The translations under genes and the position numbers were made by a program. A stretch of 64,000 nt of DNA from Glycine soja (lineage: Eukaryota > Streptophyta > Magnoliopsida > Fabales > Fabaceae). This document shows, in pieces, positions 1-12,159 of this stretch. Under the pieces are notes generated by a model. That model was not told the origin of the DNA and made no database searches. It saw only the letters and a list, made by a program, of their open reading frames with translations. The stretch spans positions 49,513,928 through 49,577,927 of the forward strand of contig NC_041019.1 in assembly GCF_004193775.1 (NCBI RefSeq). Reading direction: 5' to 3'. Positions within the stretch are counted from its first letter, which is position 1; every line of letters starts with the position of its first letter.

Positions 1-1102
1 TAAGACAATATTATTGTCAAAATATTTTGAAGATAATATTTAGATAAAATATTCAACATATATACTTATATCATAATAGGCATTAATTAGCAGCAATTCA
101 AAACTCATGTATTAATTTTCTTTGTGCGCGGATGAGCATTCTCTGTGCTTCATCTATTTGTATCTCTATTAATAAAGTTGTTTGCTTAACAAAAAAAATG
201 AAATGAAACTTATATCTCATAATAAAATATAATAAAGAGACGGTTGTATTTACAATTTATAAGTATATACTATTCTTCAGTTGTGTTGCATTTGTTTACA
301 ATAATATTTAGATATATATTAACTTTGCATAAGTTTAGTGAACAAAGTCATTGTAGTTATTTTGACAAATTAAACAAATTCTTTTAAAAATGAAAAAATA
401 TGTATTTCGTTACTCTCTGTCTTCCTTTATGTTGTCGTGTCTCCCACACACACGTTTTAACGCCTCTTGTTTGTTTTTTTACGGCATTTAACGCCTCTTA
501 TGATAATAATAAATTAGCATTAAAAAATATCATCAATGAATTAAAATTATCATATTAATTGAATATTCGTTTTATTTGCTCAACAAATTCAGGATCTGAC
601 GTTGAAAAAAACCAATTGATGACCGAACACATAGCTACACAAGTGAATCTTGATCAAGCTCGTGGTCGTGTAATTGTGTGTTTGATCCTTAATTGCTGGA
701 AAATCACGTACTCATTAATTATATATGTCTCACTATTTTATTAACAAAGAAGTAGTCTCATGCAAACTTATTAAAATATTTTTGCCATTATAATATGTAT
801 GTAATATTATTAAAATACCCATTTTTAAATTTTGTCTGATTAAGTTTTAAATCGAAGATAAGATTCCCAATAGTTCAAAGCACCAAAGTTTTATGGGTCT
901 CATTGGAAAGAAAAAAATAATCCAATTACAGTCATTAAAAAAATACATGTTAACGAGGAAAGAACTAAAGTAAAATTAAAGGTAAAAAAGATTAAAAAAA
1001 AGTCAGTAAAAATATAATGGGAAAATAAAAGGATGTAAACTGAAAAATATTAAAGTAAAATTTTAAAAATTATCATAAGACAAAAGTAGTGAAAGAATTT
1101 TT

Positions 1103-1151
<49 letters not shown>

Positions 1152-1428
1152 AATATTTACTAATAACAATAACTTGTTTGAAATGATCTTCACCTTTTTG
1201 AAGGTTGTAGAGACATATCCCACCAAAAAGTTGATAGTCATATTCATAGTGAGTGAAAACCAACCAAACAACCATAATAGGTTGAGGTTTGACAAAAATT
1301 GCTTAAATTGTTGTTACAAGTCAAAGTTCATGAGCAAATTTTGGACGGTCCATATAAAGAAGTTGTGATAATATAATTAATACTATAGTTAATTCTCATG
1401 CTCGGTTTTGAACTTTAAATAGATAATT
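1..1428. other. AT-rich intergenic sequence
   Basis: No open frame here shows a recognisable protein or splice pattern. The only structured item is a TA-dinucleotide run at 1108-1147. Short open frames are lysine/isoleucine/tyrosine-rich, as expected from random AT-rich DNA. Confidence 0.6.
1108..1147. repeat. (TA)n microsatellite
   Basis: About 40 bases of uninterrupted alternating T and A are directly visible. It is one of four long TA runs in the window. Confidence 0.9.
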
Positions 1429-2578
1429 CGATAAATAATTATTTTTATCTTTAAATATGTAATTCGTTGACTAATGTATCCTCTTTGAAAGATAAAAATA
1501 CAAAATTTAGTCCCAAAAAGTATAAAAAGTGTGACAAATATATTCTGTCGTTAAATTCCGTCCGTTGTCGTTAATAAAATAACTTACGTGGCACATAAGG
1601 ACGAATTTGTCAGTAAAATGATTGCCAACGTGGTCATATTGACTGTATTGGACAAAAATGTCAGCTATTTCCTATTAGATGAAAATGTTAATATTTTTTA
1701 TTGAAGAAAGATGTCAATAATTTTTTTTGGACATAAATGTCAGTATGTTTCATTGGACAAAAAATGTTAATAAGTTATCATTATTGGACGAAAATGTCCA
1801 TAATTTTTTATTATACCTAAATATTAGTATGCTTCTATTGAACTAATTTGTTAGACTTGAAAATTCGTTTCATTTAAGGGTAAAATATAATTTTAGGATA
1901 AATTTTTGCTATTTTTTTATCATTACAAGCATAACATTATAATAATCACTTAAAAAAATATATTGACAAACATAATAATAACAATAATATTGATTATCAA
2001 CCATAATTTGTCTATCACAATAGAAATTATTCAAAATAAATATTGTACCAATTTACCAAAATAAAATATTGTAACAATGTACTAATCATTATAAATTTTT
2101 CCAAATTACCCTAAAAGATAAATATATCTCATATTTCACTTCTTCGAATTTTAGTTATTTTATTAATAGTGACAAACGGAAGTTAACGGCCAGATATATT
2201 TGTTGTACTTTTTACAATTTTGGGGACTAAATTTTGTATTTTCATCTTTTAGGGACATATTTATCAGGGAGTTACACATCCAGAGACAAAAGTAACTATT
2301 TGCCCATGCATATTCCTAAAGAGTGAAAAGACGAAAAGTTAAGAAAATATTATATGAAAAATATGTTCATATATTGATAATTAACGATCATTTTAGTGAC
2401 AAATTTGTCTCTTTGTACCACGTAGACTATTTTATTAACGATGACTAGAGAAAGTTAACAACTAAATATATTTGTCACACTTTTTATACTTTCAGAGGAC
2501 TAAAATTTGTATTTTCATTTTTCAGGGACGCATTTATCAGCGAATTACACGTTTAGGAACAAAATTGACTATTTAACC
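1429..2578. mobile_element. Mutator-like non-autonomous DNA transposon
   Basis: The left arm (about 1429-1592) and the right arm (about 2400-2578) are diverged inverted copies of about 160-180 bp. Shared blocks in the same order include AATACAAAATTTAGTC, GTATAAAAAGTGTGACAAAT and GTTAATAAAATA. The flanks carry TAGATAATT on the left (1420-1428) and TAGATAATA on the right (2579-2587), an 8 of 9 match that fits a 9-bp Mutator-type target duplication. A second, inner copy of the right arm lies at about 2152-2305. The interior has no transposase frame, so the element is non-autonomous. Long terminal inverted repeats plus 9-bp duplications are typical of the Mutator superfamily. The exact ends are hand-aligned and may be off by a few bases. 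Confidence 0.7.
1650..1815. repeat. Degenerate internal repeats of the Mutator-like element
   Basis: Four or five imperfect copies of a motif like GGACAAAAATGTCAATA separated by AT-rich filler recur every 40-50 bases inside the element. The copies differ by several substitutions each, so this is an old array. Confidence 0.55.
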
Positions 2579-2587
2579 TAGATAATA

Positions 2588-4652
2588 TGTGGATCATTCA
2601 ATTGAAAGACAAATCCTAACTATGTTGCATTCACGTGTAATCCATTATTAACAATGTTGAACAAACCAACAAGTAACTAGATGCAACTGTTCAAGCAATG
2701 AAAGTTAATACATTTATTTATCTCATGTATCTTGGGCGTAATTAAGGGAATATAAATATATTTTTGTAATATTTAAAGTTTAATAAATAAAATTTAATGC
2801 TCATGCATCTATAGTGTAAAACATTTTTATATTGTTGAATGATTAAATTATTGTTAATATGATTTTTAAAATAATCATCATAAAAGTTAACAAACTTATC
2901 ATATATGATAAGTTATGATTGTATGACAATGCAAAACTTTTTACATTATCAATCAATTAAAAATTATATTTATTATAATTTTTTAATGATTATCATGAAA
3001 CACGCAATCCATTTGATTCAACAAAGGAAAATAAAGGGGGGAATTTTAATGAAGGCGAGGGAAATGGAAGAACATGGAGGGAGGAAAAAAATCATTAGAT
3101 ATTATGTTTAATTGATGGGAGGAGAGGAGAGAATCATTTTCTTATTTGGTTCATAAAGAGAGATAAGAGATTTTAAAAATAAATTTATTTTTGTAATTTT
3201 AATTGAAATATTTTAAATCACATTATCCTCTCCTTCCCTCCAAATCTCAAAATTGGAGGGGAGCAAAAATTAGATGAGGAAGAATTTCATACACATACAT
3301 TTTATAACTCATAGGATTGGTAGAGTGGTGTGAGGTTGCATTGCATTCACATGTGAAAACAACATGAGAATCCAAGTCCAATTCTCTTTGTGTACAAATT
3401 TTTTTGGAATAGTGACAATCAGGTAGGTACCGCAAGTGAGATTAATAACTGATCTAGTAGATTGAGAGATACATGTGATCTCTAAATGAAGATAAAAAAA
3501 ATACATATATTTTTTTATATAATATTTAAAGTTTTATCAATATACATTTTCAGTGTAAGTTTTTACATTATCTATCGATTAGAAATCATATTTATTATAA
3601 CCTTTAAAATAATTATTATCAAAGTGACAAAAGTATCATATATAATAATTTTTAATTGAATAAAATGGTAAAGCTTTATATTACCAATGCATATACTATT
3701 TTTTTCAAATATTTATTATATAATAAATATAAAGGTTATTGAATATTTAATTTTTTAAATAATTGAAAATATTTTATAGGATATATTAAACATTTTTGTC
3801 AGTAATTAGTCTAAAGGGTTGAGTTAAAGAGATGAAAATATGTATTATTTAAAAAAAAGTCATTTTTTATTTCCTAATAAAAAATATATATGGTATTGTC
3901 AATATCAGTCTCTTAAGAGTCGAGATTAAAGTGATAATTGATAAAAAATAGAGTAAAGTTTTCAATAGAAAATAAAAAATGAATTTATATTTTAAAATAA
4001 TACACATTTTTATCACAAATAAATAAAACAAGAAAAAAATCCAAATTCACAAGTCAACAATTTTATCTTAGTACAAAAATTTAGTTGTATAACTTTGTGA
4101 TTTGATGATAGTATAAAATTCTTTACATTGTAAGCTTATAAATAAATATTTTTGAATATTTAAATTATATTTTAAATTTGTGATAAATAATTTATAATAT
4201 GATATACTGTTATTTTCAACTATTGATAATTTAAAAAAAAAATATTGAAATTCAGTTTATAAGTAAAGATGAAAATGATAGCTCTTAATAACTCTTGAAA
4301 ACACTCTCATTGAATAATAGCTCAAAAAAACGTTTATATTTAAGATAATTTATAAAAATTTTACAATCATCTAATCATAAACAATCAAATATATGATAAG
4401 TTAATTAAATTTTTTAATAATTACCTCCCAAGTCATATCAACAATGTATTTTGACGGGTGATAGTGTATTTCTTTTTTGCATTAACAGTGTGTAGAGATT
4501 AAATTCTTTATTTATTATAATATAATTTTTTTATATTTAACAATATTTATTTATTAAAAATTTTAGAAGTATTTCTTAAGCATGTATTTAGAAATTTGAT
4601 CTCAAAATTGTGCATATGGAAAAAATTTGTTGGAAGAAGTCATCTCTTTTAA
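2588..4652. other. AT-rich intergenic sequence
   Basis: I see no gene, RNA or mobile-element end that can be supported. Purine-rich and pyrimidine-rich tracts near 3040-3140 and 3230-3250 are loosely complementary but too short and degenerate to call an element. Confidence 0.5.
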
Positions 4653-4661
4653 TAGATATAG

Positions 4662-5256
4662 AGTAAATTACACTAATCTCTCTTGAGGTTTAAGAAAATG
4701 ACACATGTTTCCCATAAGTTTTTATAACCTATAGAAATTCTCTAATGTCGCATTTGATAATAACAAGTCATATGCATTGTATGTGACATTTAATGAGTAT
4801 TTTTTTCTTCTGAATTTTGATTAAAAAAAAATAGGTTGTAGAAAATTCAATCAAGCTACCATACTAGTAAACCAATAAGTCAAATGAATACCATGGTGAG
4901 CAACATAACCATTTTAAACCAATCCCATTCCAACAAACTTATAAGTCAAATGAATAGTTATAAGTTTTAGAAATCAAATGAAATTATCTTAACCAACTCA
5001 TCAATGATTTAACGCACAAAATCAGCTGAACCAACTCTATACCAACAATAATAACATTAAATCTAGATATATTTTAAAAATGAAAGGAAGGTGTGTTTAA
5101 TTTTCTCAAACCTTAGGGGAAGTTTGTGTAGGTTAAAAATAAGGGGAGAAATGTGTAATTTCTTTAAAACTCGAGAAATTTGTGTAAGTTTTTAAAAAAG
5201 AGGAAAGACATGCACAATTTTTTAAAATCTCATTGGAAGGTTTGCATAATTTACTC
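4662..5256. mobile_element. MITE with perfect 9-bp target duplication (Mutator-like)
   Basis: The left end begins GAGTAAATTACAC and the right end, read on the other strand, begins GAGTAAATTATGC. Similarity between the two arms continues, with gaps, for roughly 80 bases. The element is flanked by identical 9-mers ATAGATATA at 4653-4661 and 5257-5265. It is 595 bp long with no coding capacity. The 9-bp duplication and the long, diverged terminal repeats point to the Mutator superfamily. Confidence 0.8.
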
Positions 5257-5265
5257 ATAGATATA

Positions 5266-7149
5266 AGTATTTTGAACAATTAGTGATCAGCTTTCTACTA
5301 AAGGACCCCTCTTATTCACCTAAAATTTTAATTTTTTAATCAGTTGAAGTCGAAGACAAATACTAGAGAATTTACAATATATTCATACACTTTTTTCAAT
5401 TAAGTGAGTTATTCCCTCTAAGTACCTAAAATTTCAATATAATATAATAGAGTATTTATTATTAATAATTAATGAAAGATTGAAAGTATCTATTATTATT
5501 CTTTTTAATCTATAAAATTGACCTAAATTGAATTATATTTGTGAGCTTGTTAATAAGCTTGAAAAACAACAGTACTTTTTGGTGAAAATATTTGAAAAGG
5601 ATAAATTTTAGTCAATGCAAGGGGAAAAAAAGGGTGTGCGCCCACCATACCTAAAAGTTGCACTTCTGACCTAACAGAGAAAAAAGGAAAAGGAAGGAGA
5701 AAGGAAGAGGGAGGGAGGTGGGGAGGTGGAATTGAGTGGCATACAGAGAGCTTAATTAATTAATTACCACTACTTATTGGTTGGGATCATAGATCCTGGA
5801 AACCAACATATGAGTGAGTTCAGCATCAACAAGTGCAGAGAGACAAGGGTCTACAAATTCCATAAACATACTAACCTTTTTCTCGTGTTCGTGTTCTCAA
5901 TCAATTAGTTCCTATTTTTTCCACTTAAGTAAAAATATTGCTTCAAGAATTTTATGTGGTTATCAATGCAGAAGAAGATTCTGTAATTAATGGAATCTGC
6001 GTTGCTTGTGTCTGTGTTTGTAAAAGTATTAGATATAAATTTATGTCGTCGTCATATGTTCCAACTTGTATAAGTTAATTTTTCCAAATCCAATATAATA
6101 TGATATAATTTTTTTTTCTTTTTGTACAAAGGGCTAGTAAGATTTTTTTCACTATGATATTAAGTGTTTATTATTTATAAAAAAATTAATAATTAATTTT
6201 TACCAAAAAATTTGATTGATCATTTTTAATAAAATATTCTCTTTTAATTACATTTATTTCATGCACAATTTTGAACCCAAATCTTATATAATAAGACCGA
6301 CTCGTGTACTATTCATGTTAACAACTTATTCCTAAGTAGTAGTAAGATTTGAATATAAGATCTTGGGCCAAATTATCCAAATCTCCTCACTGCTGGGTAG
6401 GTCAACCAGGGTACCCCAATAATTAATAAGTAAGATCTGGACCAATTTTTTTAGATAGACGACTTGTTTGCTTTAAAGGAAGGAAATGTATAATGATTTT
6501 TTTTATTAATATATGTGACTATTAGTTTATAAAAACTAATAATAAATATATTTCTTTTTTATAAAACTTGAGTTTTAGCGCTCTTATACTTAGGATGGCC
6601 CTACACTAGGCCAATTCGAGTTGGTTAAATCCAATAATTCTAAAAAATTATATTTAGATAACTTTTGAAAAAAAAATGTTTCTTATATAATGACCAATTT
6701 CAGATTTTTTTTATAACAACACTAAAATATATATTTTTAATTTTTCTTTTTTGAAAATGTCATTATTATAAATTTTGAAAGAACTTTTTTTTAATTTAAA
6801 AAATATTTTTTCTAAATATGACAAAGTATATAAATGAATGGATCTTAATTAAACATTGTTTTTTATATAAATAATTTTAAAAATTTGTATTCTAGAGTTT
6901 AATATAATAACTTCTTTTATAGATGCATTTTGAGGTAATGGAATGATATTCTTCTTTGGGTAGGAAATTCTTTGGGATAAAAGAAGAATACTCATATAAG
7001 ACTTTCATTTATATGTCAATATAAGGAGAATATGTAATACTTGAGGAGAAGATACATATAAGGTCTCAAAAATGATTTTTACTTTTTAAAAATATTTTAA
7101 AAGTTAATAGGTATTTGATATTAATCTATACTAGCTAGCATATTAAGAG

Positions 7150-7225
<76 letters not shown>

Positions 7226-9569
7226 GGGGGGGGGTTCAGCGTCCTACTTATTGTAACTTTCTTTCTTCCCACAAAAGGGTTTCATCATTCCTTCATACTT
7301 TCCCCTTATTAACATCATTATTTCTTCCCTTTATATTGTCTATGGTTGTAGTTTCTTCTTTTATTTATTGGATAAAAAGCTAGCTTGCACTTTGATATTT
7401 AGGATTAGAAGAATGCATGTTAAACAAAATTGATTACGATAATTTGATAGGAAATTTGGTGTCTAAAAAAGTTTGAAAAATAAAATTTAATATTTTTGTT
7501 AATTTAAAAAACTCATCTTAAAAGTTACTTTAAATCTTAATATATAAATATCAACATGTCATTAATCTGTATGGCATTGAACTTGGATCTTTTGTGTAGG
7601 ATCTCAACTTCAAGTTTGATTGATAAAAAAAATGAATTATACAAAAGATCATTAAAAACAATCAATCAGTTATTTTAAAAGTAATTAATTATTAAATACT
7701 TTACACTAATATCATAATAACAAAAACAAAATATAAGTATATAAATGTTTGACTAATCCTGATTTAAATAATAGCATATTTGAAAAGAAAAAGTATGAAA
7801 AAGAACCTTACCTATGAAAATGGGACTCTTTGCAAAAAGCATTCTCAATTTTTGGAGGGAATACGGTTGTCAATAGACAACATGATGTTACTAGATTGTG
7901 GTCACTCATGGGAAGGAACCCTGGCTGCTATTGTAGTTTGTAATGCCATCCACGTACAAATATTTTCCCTTCACACGTTCAACCTCACGCAGACGCAGTT
8001 ATATATTCTTCCAATTAATTCCAACCTTCAAAAGTGCACTGATTACTCGTCCTCGTCCTTATCCTTCTTTGATTTCATATTTCTAGCAAACCCTTTCATT
8101 ACAGGCAGCAATCAGCTACTTTCATCAATTATCGTATATGTTTTTCTTCTTTTGATGAATTATATGCGAAGCATGACGTGAATTCTTAGTACCCACGAAC
8201 AATAACTAGTCCAAACTTTAATTATTAACATGAAAAAAAATACTATTGTGGAAAGATGCTACCCATCCAAAATTCAATGACTTTTGGTTTTCTAATTTCA
8301 TAGAAAAATAAATTTGGATTTCCTATATTTATTTTTCCACGCATTTATTAATTAACTCAGATATGTTTGATGAAAATTGAACGGTTTCATATTTTTCTAA
8401 ATGTTTGATTTTTTTTTTCAAAATTACTAGAAGAAATAATAAAGTAAGTTTGTCTCATAAGCTGAAATTAGCTTATCTTAAATAAGCTTTTGTAGAAATT
8501 AACATGGGAGAGCTGAACTTATGTATAAACTATTTTTTTTTTATGAAAGTATGGATTCCTATGATCAAAGTCCTGTTGTTGATCTTCAAAATGTAGAGAT
8601 CATTAAAATATATTTTATCTCTTAATATTTTTTTTTCATTTGCATGATTAGAGAGAATCAAAACTCTACCAATATACTTAAGCTAGGAATTCATCCATCT
8701 ATCAACTATTTTGGTTGTATAAACTAATTTTAACTCATGCAAGAAGCCTACATCTTATTTTTCACTCATATAAATGGTTGTTGAAAAATTTATCCAAACA
8801 TAACTTAAATTATAACTAAAACATATGCCTCAACAATTATAAATATGTAGATTATCCTCTTTTTATACTTGATTATATATTATTTTGGATCACTATATTA
8901 TTGATGTAAAGTATCCAATAATTTTATTAATGATTAAATCTTTATTAAAAAATTCGACTGATCATCCTTAATAAAAAATTTCATTTTAATTATGTTATTT
9001 TTCATTTTCTATTCTTGAACTTTATTATCCCTTTTATTACCGTCCCTCCTTTAGATATTGATGGTACAATTGTGAGCCTGTGTCCCTGGATCTCTACTTT
9101 AGTGTCATTATTCCTTCTTCTGCGACTATATAGGTTTGCTGCTTTATCCTATATGGGAAACGACATTCATTCATGAATGGTTATACAACGAAAATCCATA
9201 TGAAGCGCTTATTCTACACTTCTCACTTGGTGTAATTTGCTACATGGGTTGAGTGAGAACCTAGTTTTCGTCTAGTATATATGCGTGCATTTCTAAAGAA
9301 TCCAACATACCTTATTATATGTGTTGGTGGAATTACTTAAAAAGAGGTTGATTGACCACACTGAAACACCTTTTGAAATTAAATGGAATTGTTTTTAATT
9401 ATTAATTAAATTATGTTATTAGCATGTGACCGTTTTGACTGTTAATTGAGTAAGTTTGTTAATGATAAAAAAACCTCATATTAATAATATTTAAAACAAT
9501 CCAATTTTGATATTTAATTTTTAAAAGCGCTTTAATTTGAAAAAGAAAAAAGCTCTTAATAAGACAGAG
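5266..9569. other. AT-rich intergenic sequence
   Basis: The region holds a compound microsatellite at 7152-7234 and otherwise AT-rich DNA. An open frame of 133 codons at 7780-8181 has no family resemblance and no splice or promoter context, and I do not call it a gene. Confidence 0.5.
7152..7234. repeat. Compound microsatellite (TA)n(GA)n(G)n
   Basis: An uninterrupted TA run passes directly into a GA run of about 16 repeats and then into about 20 consecutive G. This is read directly from the sequence. Confidence 0.95.
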
Positions 9570-9672
9570 AAAGAAAAAATAAAATAGATCCAACATTAAG
9601 GAACCCAATAGCGGCGAGGAATATAATTAAATAAGATAGCCACATAATAAGATGAAAATAGATGCTCATAAA
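9570..9672. repeat. Direct repeat unit 1 upstream of AZG1
   Basis: This stretch of about 100 bases resembles 9899-10002. Shared blocks include AGGAATATAA, GATAGC and ACATAATA with GATGAAAAT in the same order. The two copies are about 330 bases apart, both just upstream of the permease gene. The alignment is imperfect, with substitutions and small gaps. Confidence 0.65.
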
Positions 9673-9898
9673 ATGGAATATATACACATTTTTTTTCAAT
9701 ATCCCAAAAATAGAGATAAACCAAAACACTTATATTTTTGTTTCTATCTCCATAAAAACAAGCGGCCAATTTTAGCCATATATAAAATCGTAACATAACA
9801 CAATATATCTTGCTTTTATTTAATTTTCTCATAACTTCATATATGTTTTTCCTTTTTAGTAGGAGTATATGATAATCCGAAAAAACAAGAATTAAAAA

Positions 9899-10002
9899 AA
9901 GAAAAAGAAAAAATGGACCCAACGGAGACGAGGTCCAATAGTACTAACAAGGAATATAAATATGATAGCTACATAATAGGATGAAAATGGATCCCCATAA
10001 GT
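9899..10002. repeat. Direct repeat unit 2 upstream of AZG1
   Basis: This is the partner of the repeat at 9570-9672. It contains the candidate CCAAT and TATA boxes of the permease gene, whereas the upstream copy has a degraded TATA-like string. Confidence 0.65.
9935..9962 (+). promoter_or_regulatory. Candidate AZG1 core promoter (CCAAT and TATA)
   Basis: CCAAT lies at 9935-9939 and TATAAATA at 9955-9962. A TATA box here predicts transcription starting near 9985-9995, leaving a 5' UTR of about 100 bases. The start site itself is inferred. Confidence 0.4.
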
Positions 10003-10092
10003 AACCTTCAACCTTCCTTCCTTATTCTTAATGAATTTTTTTTTCCCACTTTAGTCCACGTTCCTTATCCACACTCACATACACATTCTTTC

Positions 10093-12159
10093 ATGGCTCA
10101 ACTACAGCCACCACCACTCTCGAGTCGCAGTTCTTCAACTGTGACTCGAATTAATTTGGTGGTGGCTCAAAGTTGCATCGGCAAATATTTTAAGCTTGTC
10201 GAGCGCAACACCACCTTCACCACTGAGCTCCGTGCTGGTACCGCCACGTTTCTCACAATGGCCTACATTCTTGCTGTCAACGCCACCATTATTGCTGACT
10301 CGGGTGGCACATGCAGCGTCTCCGATTGCACCCCTCTCTGCTCTGACCCGAAAACCTCACCCTCCCATTGCCCAACCCATCTTTTAACCCGACCCGACTC
10401 CTCATGCAAGTACCCGCCTGTCAACCCGGGCTACGCGGCGTGCGTGGAACGCACGCGCCGTGACCTCATCGTGGCCACCGTGGCCTCCTCCCTCATGGGC
10501 TCCGCCGTAATGGGCCTCTTAGCGAACCTCCCCTTAGCCCTAGCGCCCGGCATGGGCGCCAACGCGTACTTCGCCTACTCCGTGGTCGGGTTCCACGGGT
10601 CGGGTTCCGTACCCTACAAAACCGCATTAACCGCCATCTTCTTGGAAGGCCTAATCTTCCTCGTAATCTCAGCCGTCGGCTTCCGCGCCAAACTGGCCAA
10701 ACTCGTTCCCAAACCCGTCCGAGTCTCCTCCGCCGCCGGAATCGGTCTCTTCTTAGCCTTCATTGGGCTTCAAAGCAACGAAGGCATTGGGCTCATCGGA
10801 TTCAGCCCATCAACACTAGTCACTCTCGGAGGCTGCCCGAGGAACAAACTAACGGCGTTAGCTCCGGTCATCACAATTAACGGCACCGTTAGTTTAATCC
10901 CCGGCGCCACCGTCTCCGACAAGATACTATGTTCTGGGAACCGCATGGAGAGCCCAACCCTATGGCTTGGTTTGGTCGGGTTTTTCATTATTGCTTACTG
11001 TTTAATGAAGAACATAAAGGGGGCTATGATATACGGCATCGTTTTCGTAACCGTGATCTCGTGGTTCAGGAACACGCCGGTTACGGTGTTCCCGAATACC
11101 GAACTCGGTGACGCGGGGTATGAGTATTTTAAAAAGGTGGTTGACGTGCACGTGATAAAAACCACCGCAGGAGCGTTGAGTTTTGATAGCATGTGGAAAG
11201 GTGCATTCTGGGAAGCTTTGTTCACGTTTCTGTACGTTGATATATTGGACACCACGGGGACGCTGTATTCCATGGCCAGATTTGCAGGTACGGTGCTCGT
11301 GGTTTGATTATTTAAATAATCAAATCATAACAATAATTTATTATCAGGATCCAAACATACAAATTATAAATGCTTTTCTTGTATAAAGGAAAAGAACTTA
11401 CTTGAACCATTCATGATATATATAATAATTCAGCATAATTTTCAAAATTACTCACAATCGTTAAGACACAGGACATGTAGTACCTGTTTTTCAACTGGTT
11501 AATAAATAATTGGATTACAAATTCACAAGCGGTTATAATAATTGTTAGGTATTGTTATTTTTTTTCAAAATTAGTTTTTTTGAGCAGTCTTATTTGCAGG
11601 GTTTGTTGACACCAACGGTGATTTCGAGGGGCAATATTTCGCGTTCATGGCGGACGCGTCGTCGATCGTGGTGGGGTCGCTGCTGGGGACATCGCCGGTG
11701 ACGGCGTTTATCGAGTCGTCGACGGGGATACGGGAGGGGGGGAGGACGGGGCTGACGGCGGTGACGGTGGCGGGGTATTTCTTGATGGCGTTTTTTTTCA
11801 CGCCGTTGCTGGCGTCGATTCCGGCGTGGGCGGTGGGGCCGCCGCTGATAGTGGTGGGGGTGATGATGGTGAGGTGTGTGGTGGAGATTGATTGGGAGGA
11901 TATGAGAGAAGCGATACCGGCGTTTGTGACGATTGTGTTGATGCCGCTGACGTATTCTATTGCTTATGGGTTGATAGGGGGCATTGGGACGTACCTTGTG
12001 TTGCATGCGTGGGACTGGGGAAAGGAGGTGGTGAAGAATTTTTTTACTAAGGAGAACTTTAAGGATAATAATAATAATATACCTAATGCAAATATAAATG
12101 TAAATGCAAATAGTCGTGTTGTTGATCATGAAGAAGGATATGATGATAACAAGGTGTAG
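10093..12159 (+). CDS. Adenine/guanine permease AZG1-like (NCS2 family)
   Basis: The product is predicted to import purines (adenine, guanine and, by family, cytokinin bases) across a plant membrane by proton symport. Exon 1 is 10093-11287 and exon 2 is 11600-12159. The donor is GTACGG and the acceptor TATTTGCAG; joining restores an unbroken glycine codon and gives 584 aa, close to the roughly 580 aa I recall for Arabidopsis AZG1. The N-terminal [18 protein letters not shown] block (residues 42-59), [18 protein letters not shown] (145-162) and the substrate-site region near [10 protein letters not shown] (225-234) are family hallmarks. Exon 2 holds [20 protein letters not shown], another signature of AZG proteins. 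About twelve membrane segments are expected. Exon 1 is notably GC-rich compared with its surroundings. The C-terminal tail is asparagine-rich and probably variable. The AZG1 rather than AZG2 assignment is inference from overall resemblance. Confidence 0.93.

Noticed and set aside
3040..3260. Purine-rich and pyrimidine-rich tracts that might pair
   Set aside because: Complementarity is short and low-complexity, as expected for GGA/TCC-rich tracts by chance.
7780..8181. 133-codon open frame on the plus strand
   Set aside because: No family resemblance, no splice or promoter context, and a composition like the surrounding AT-rich DNA.
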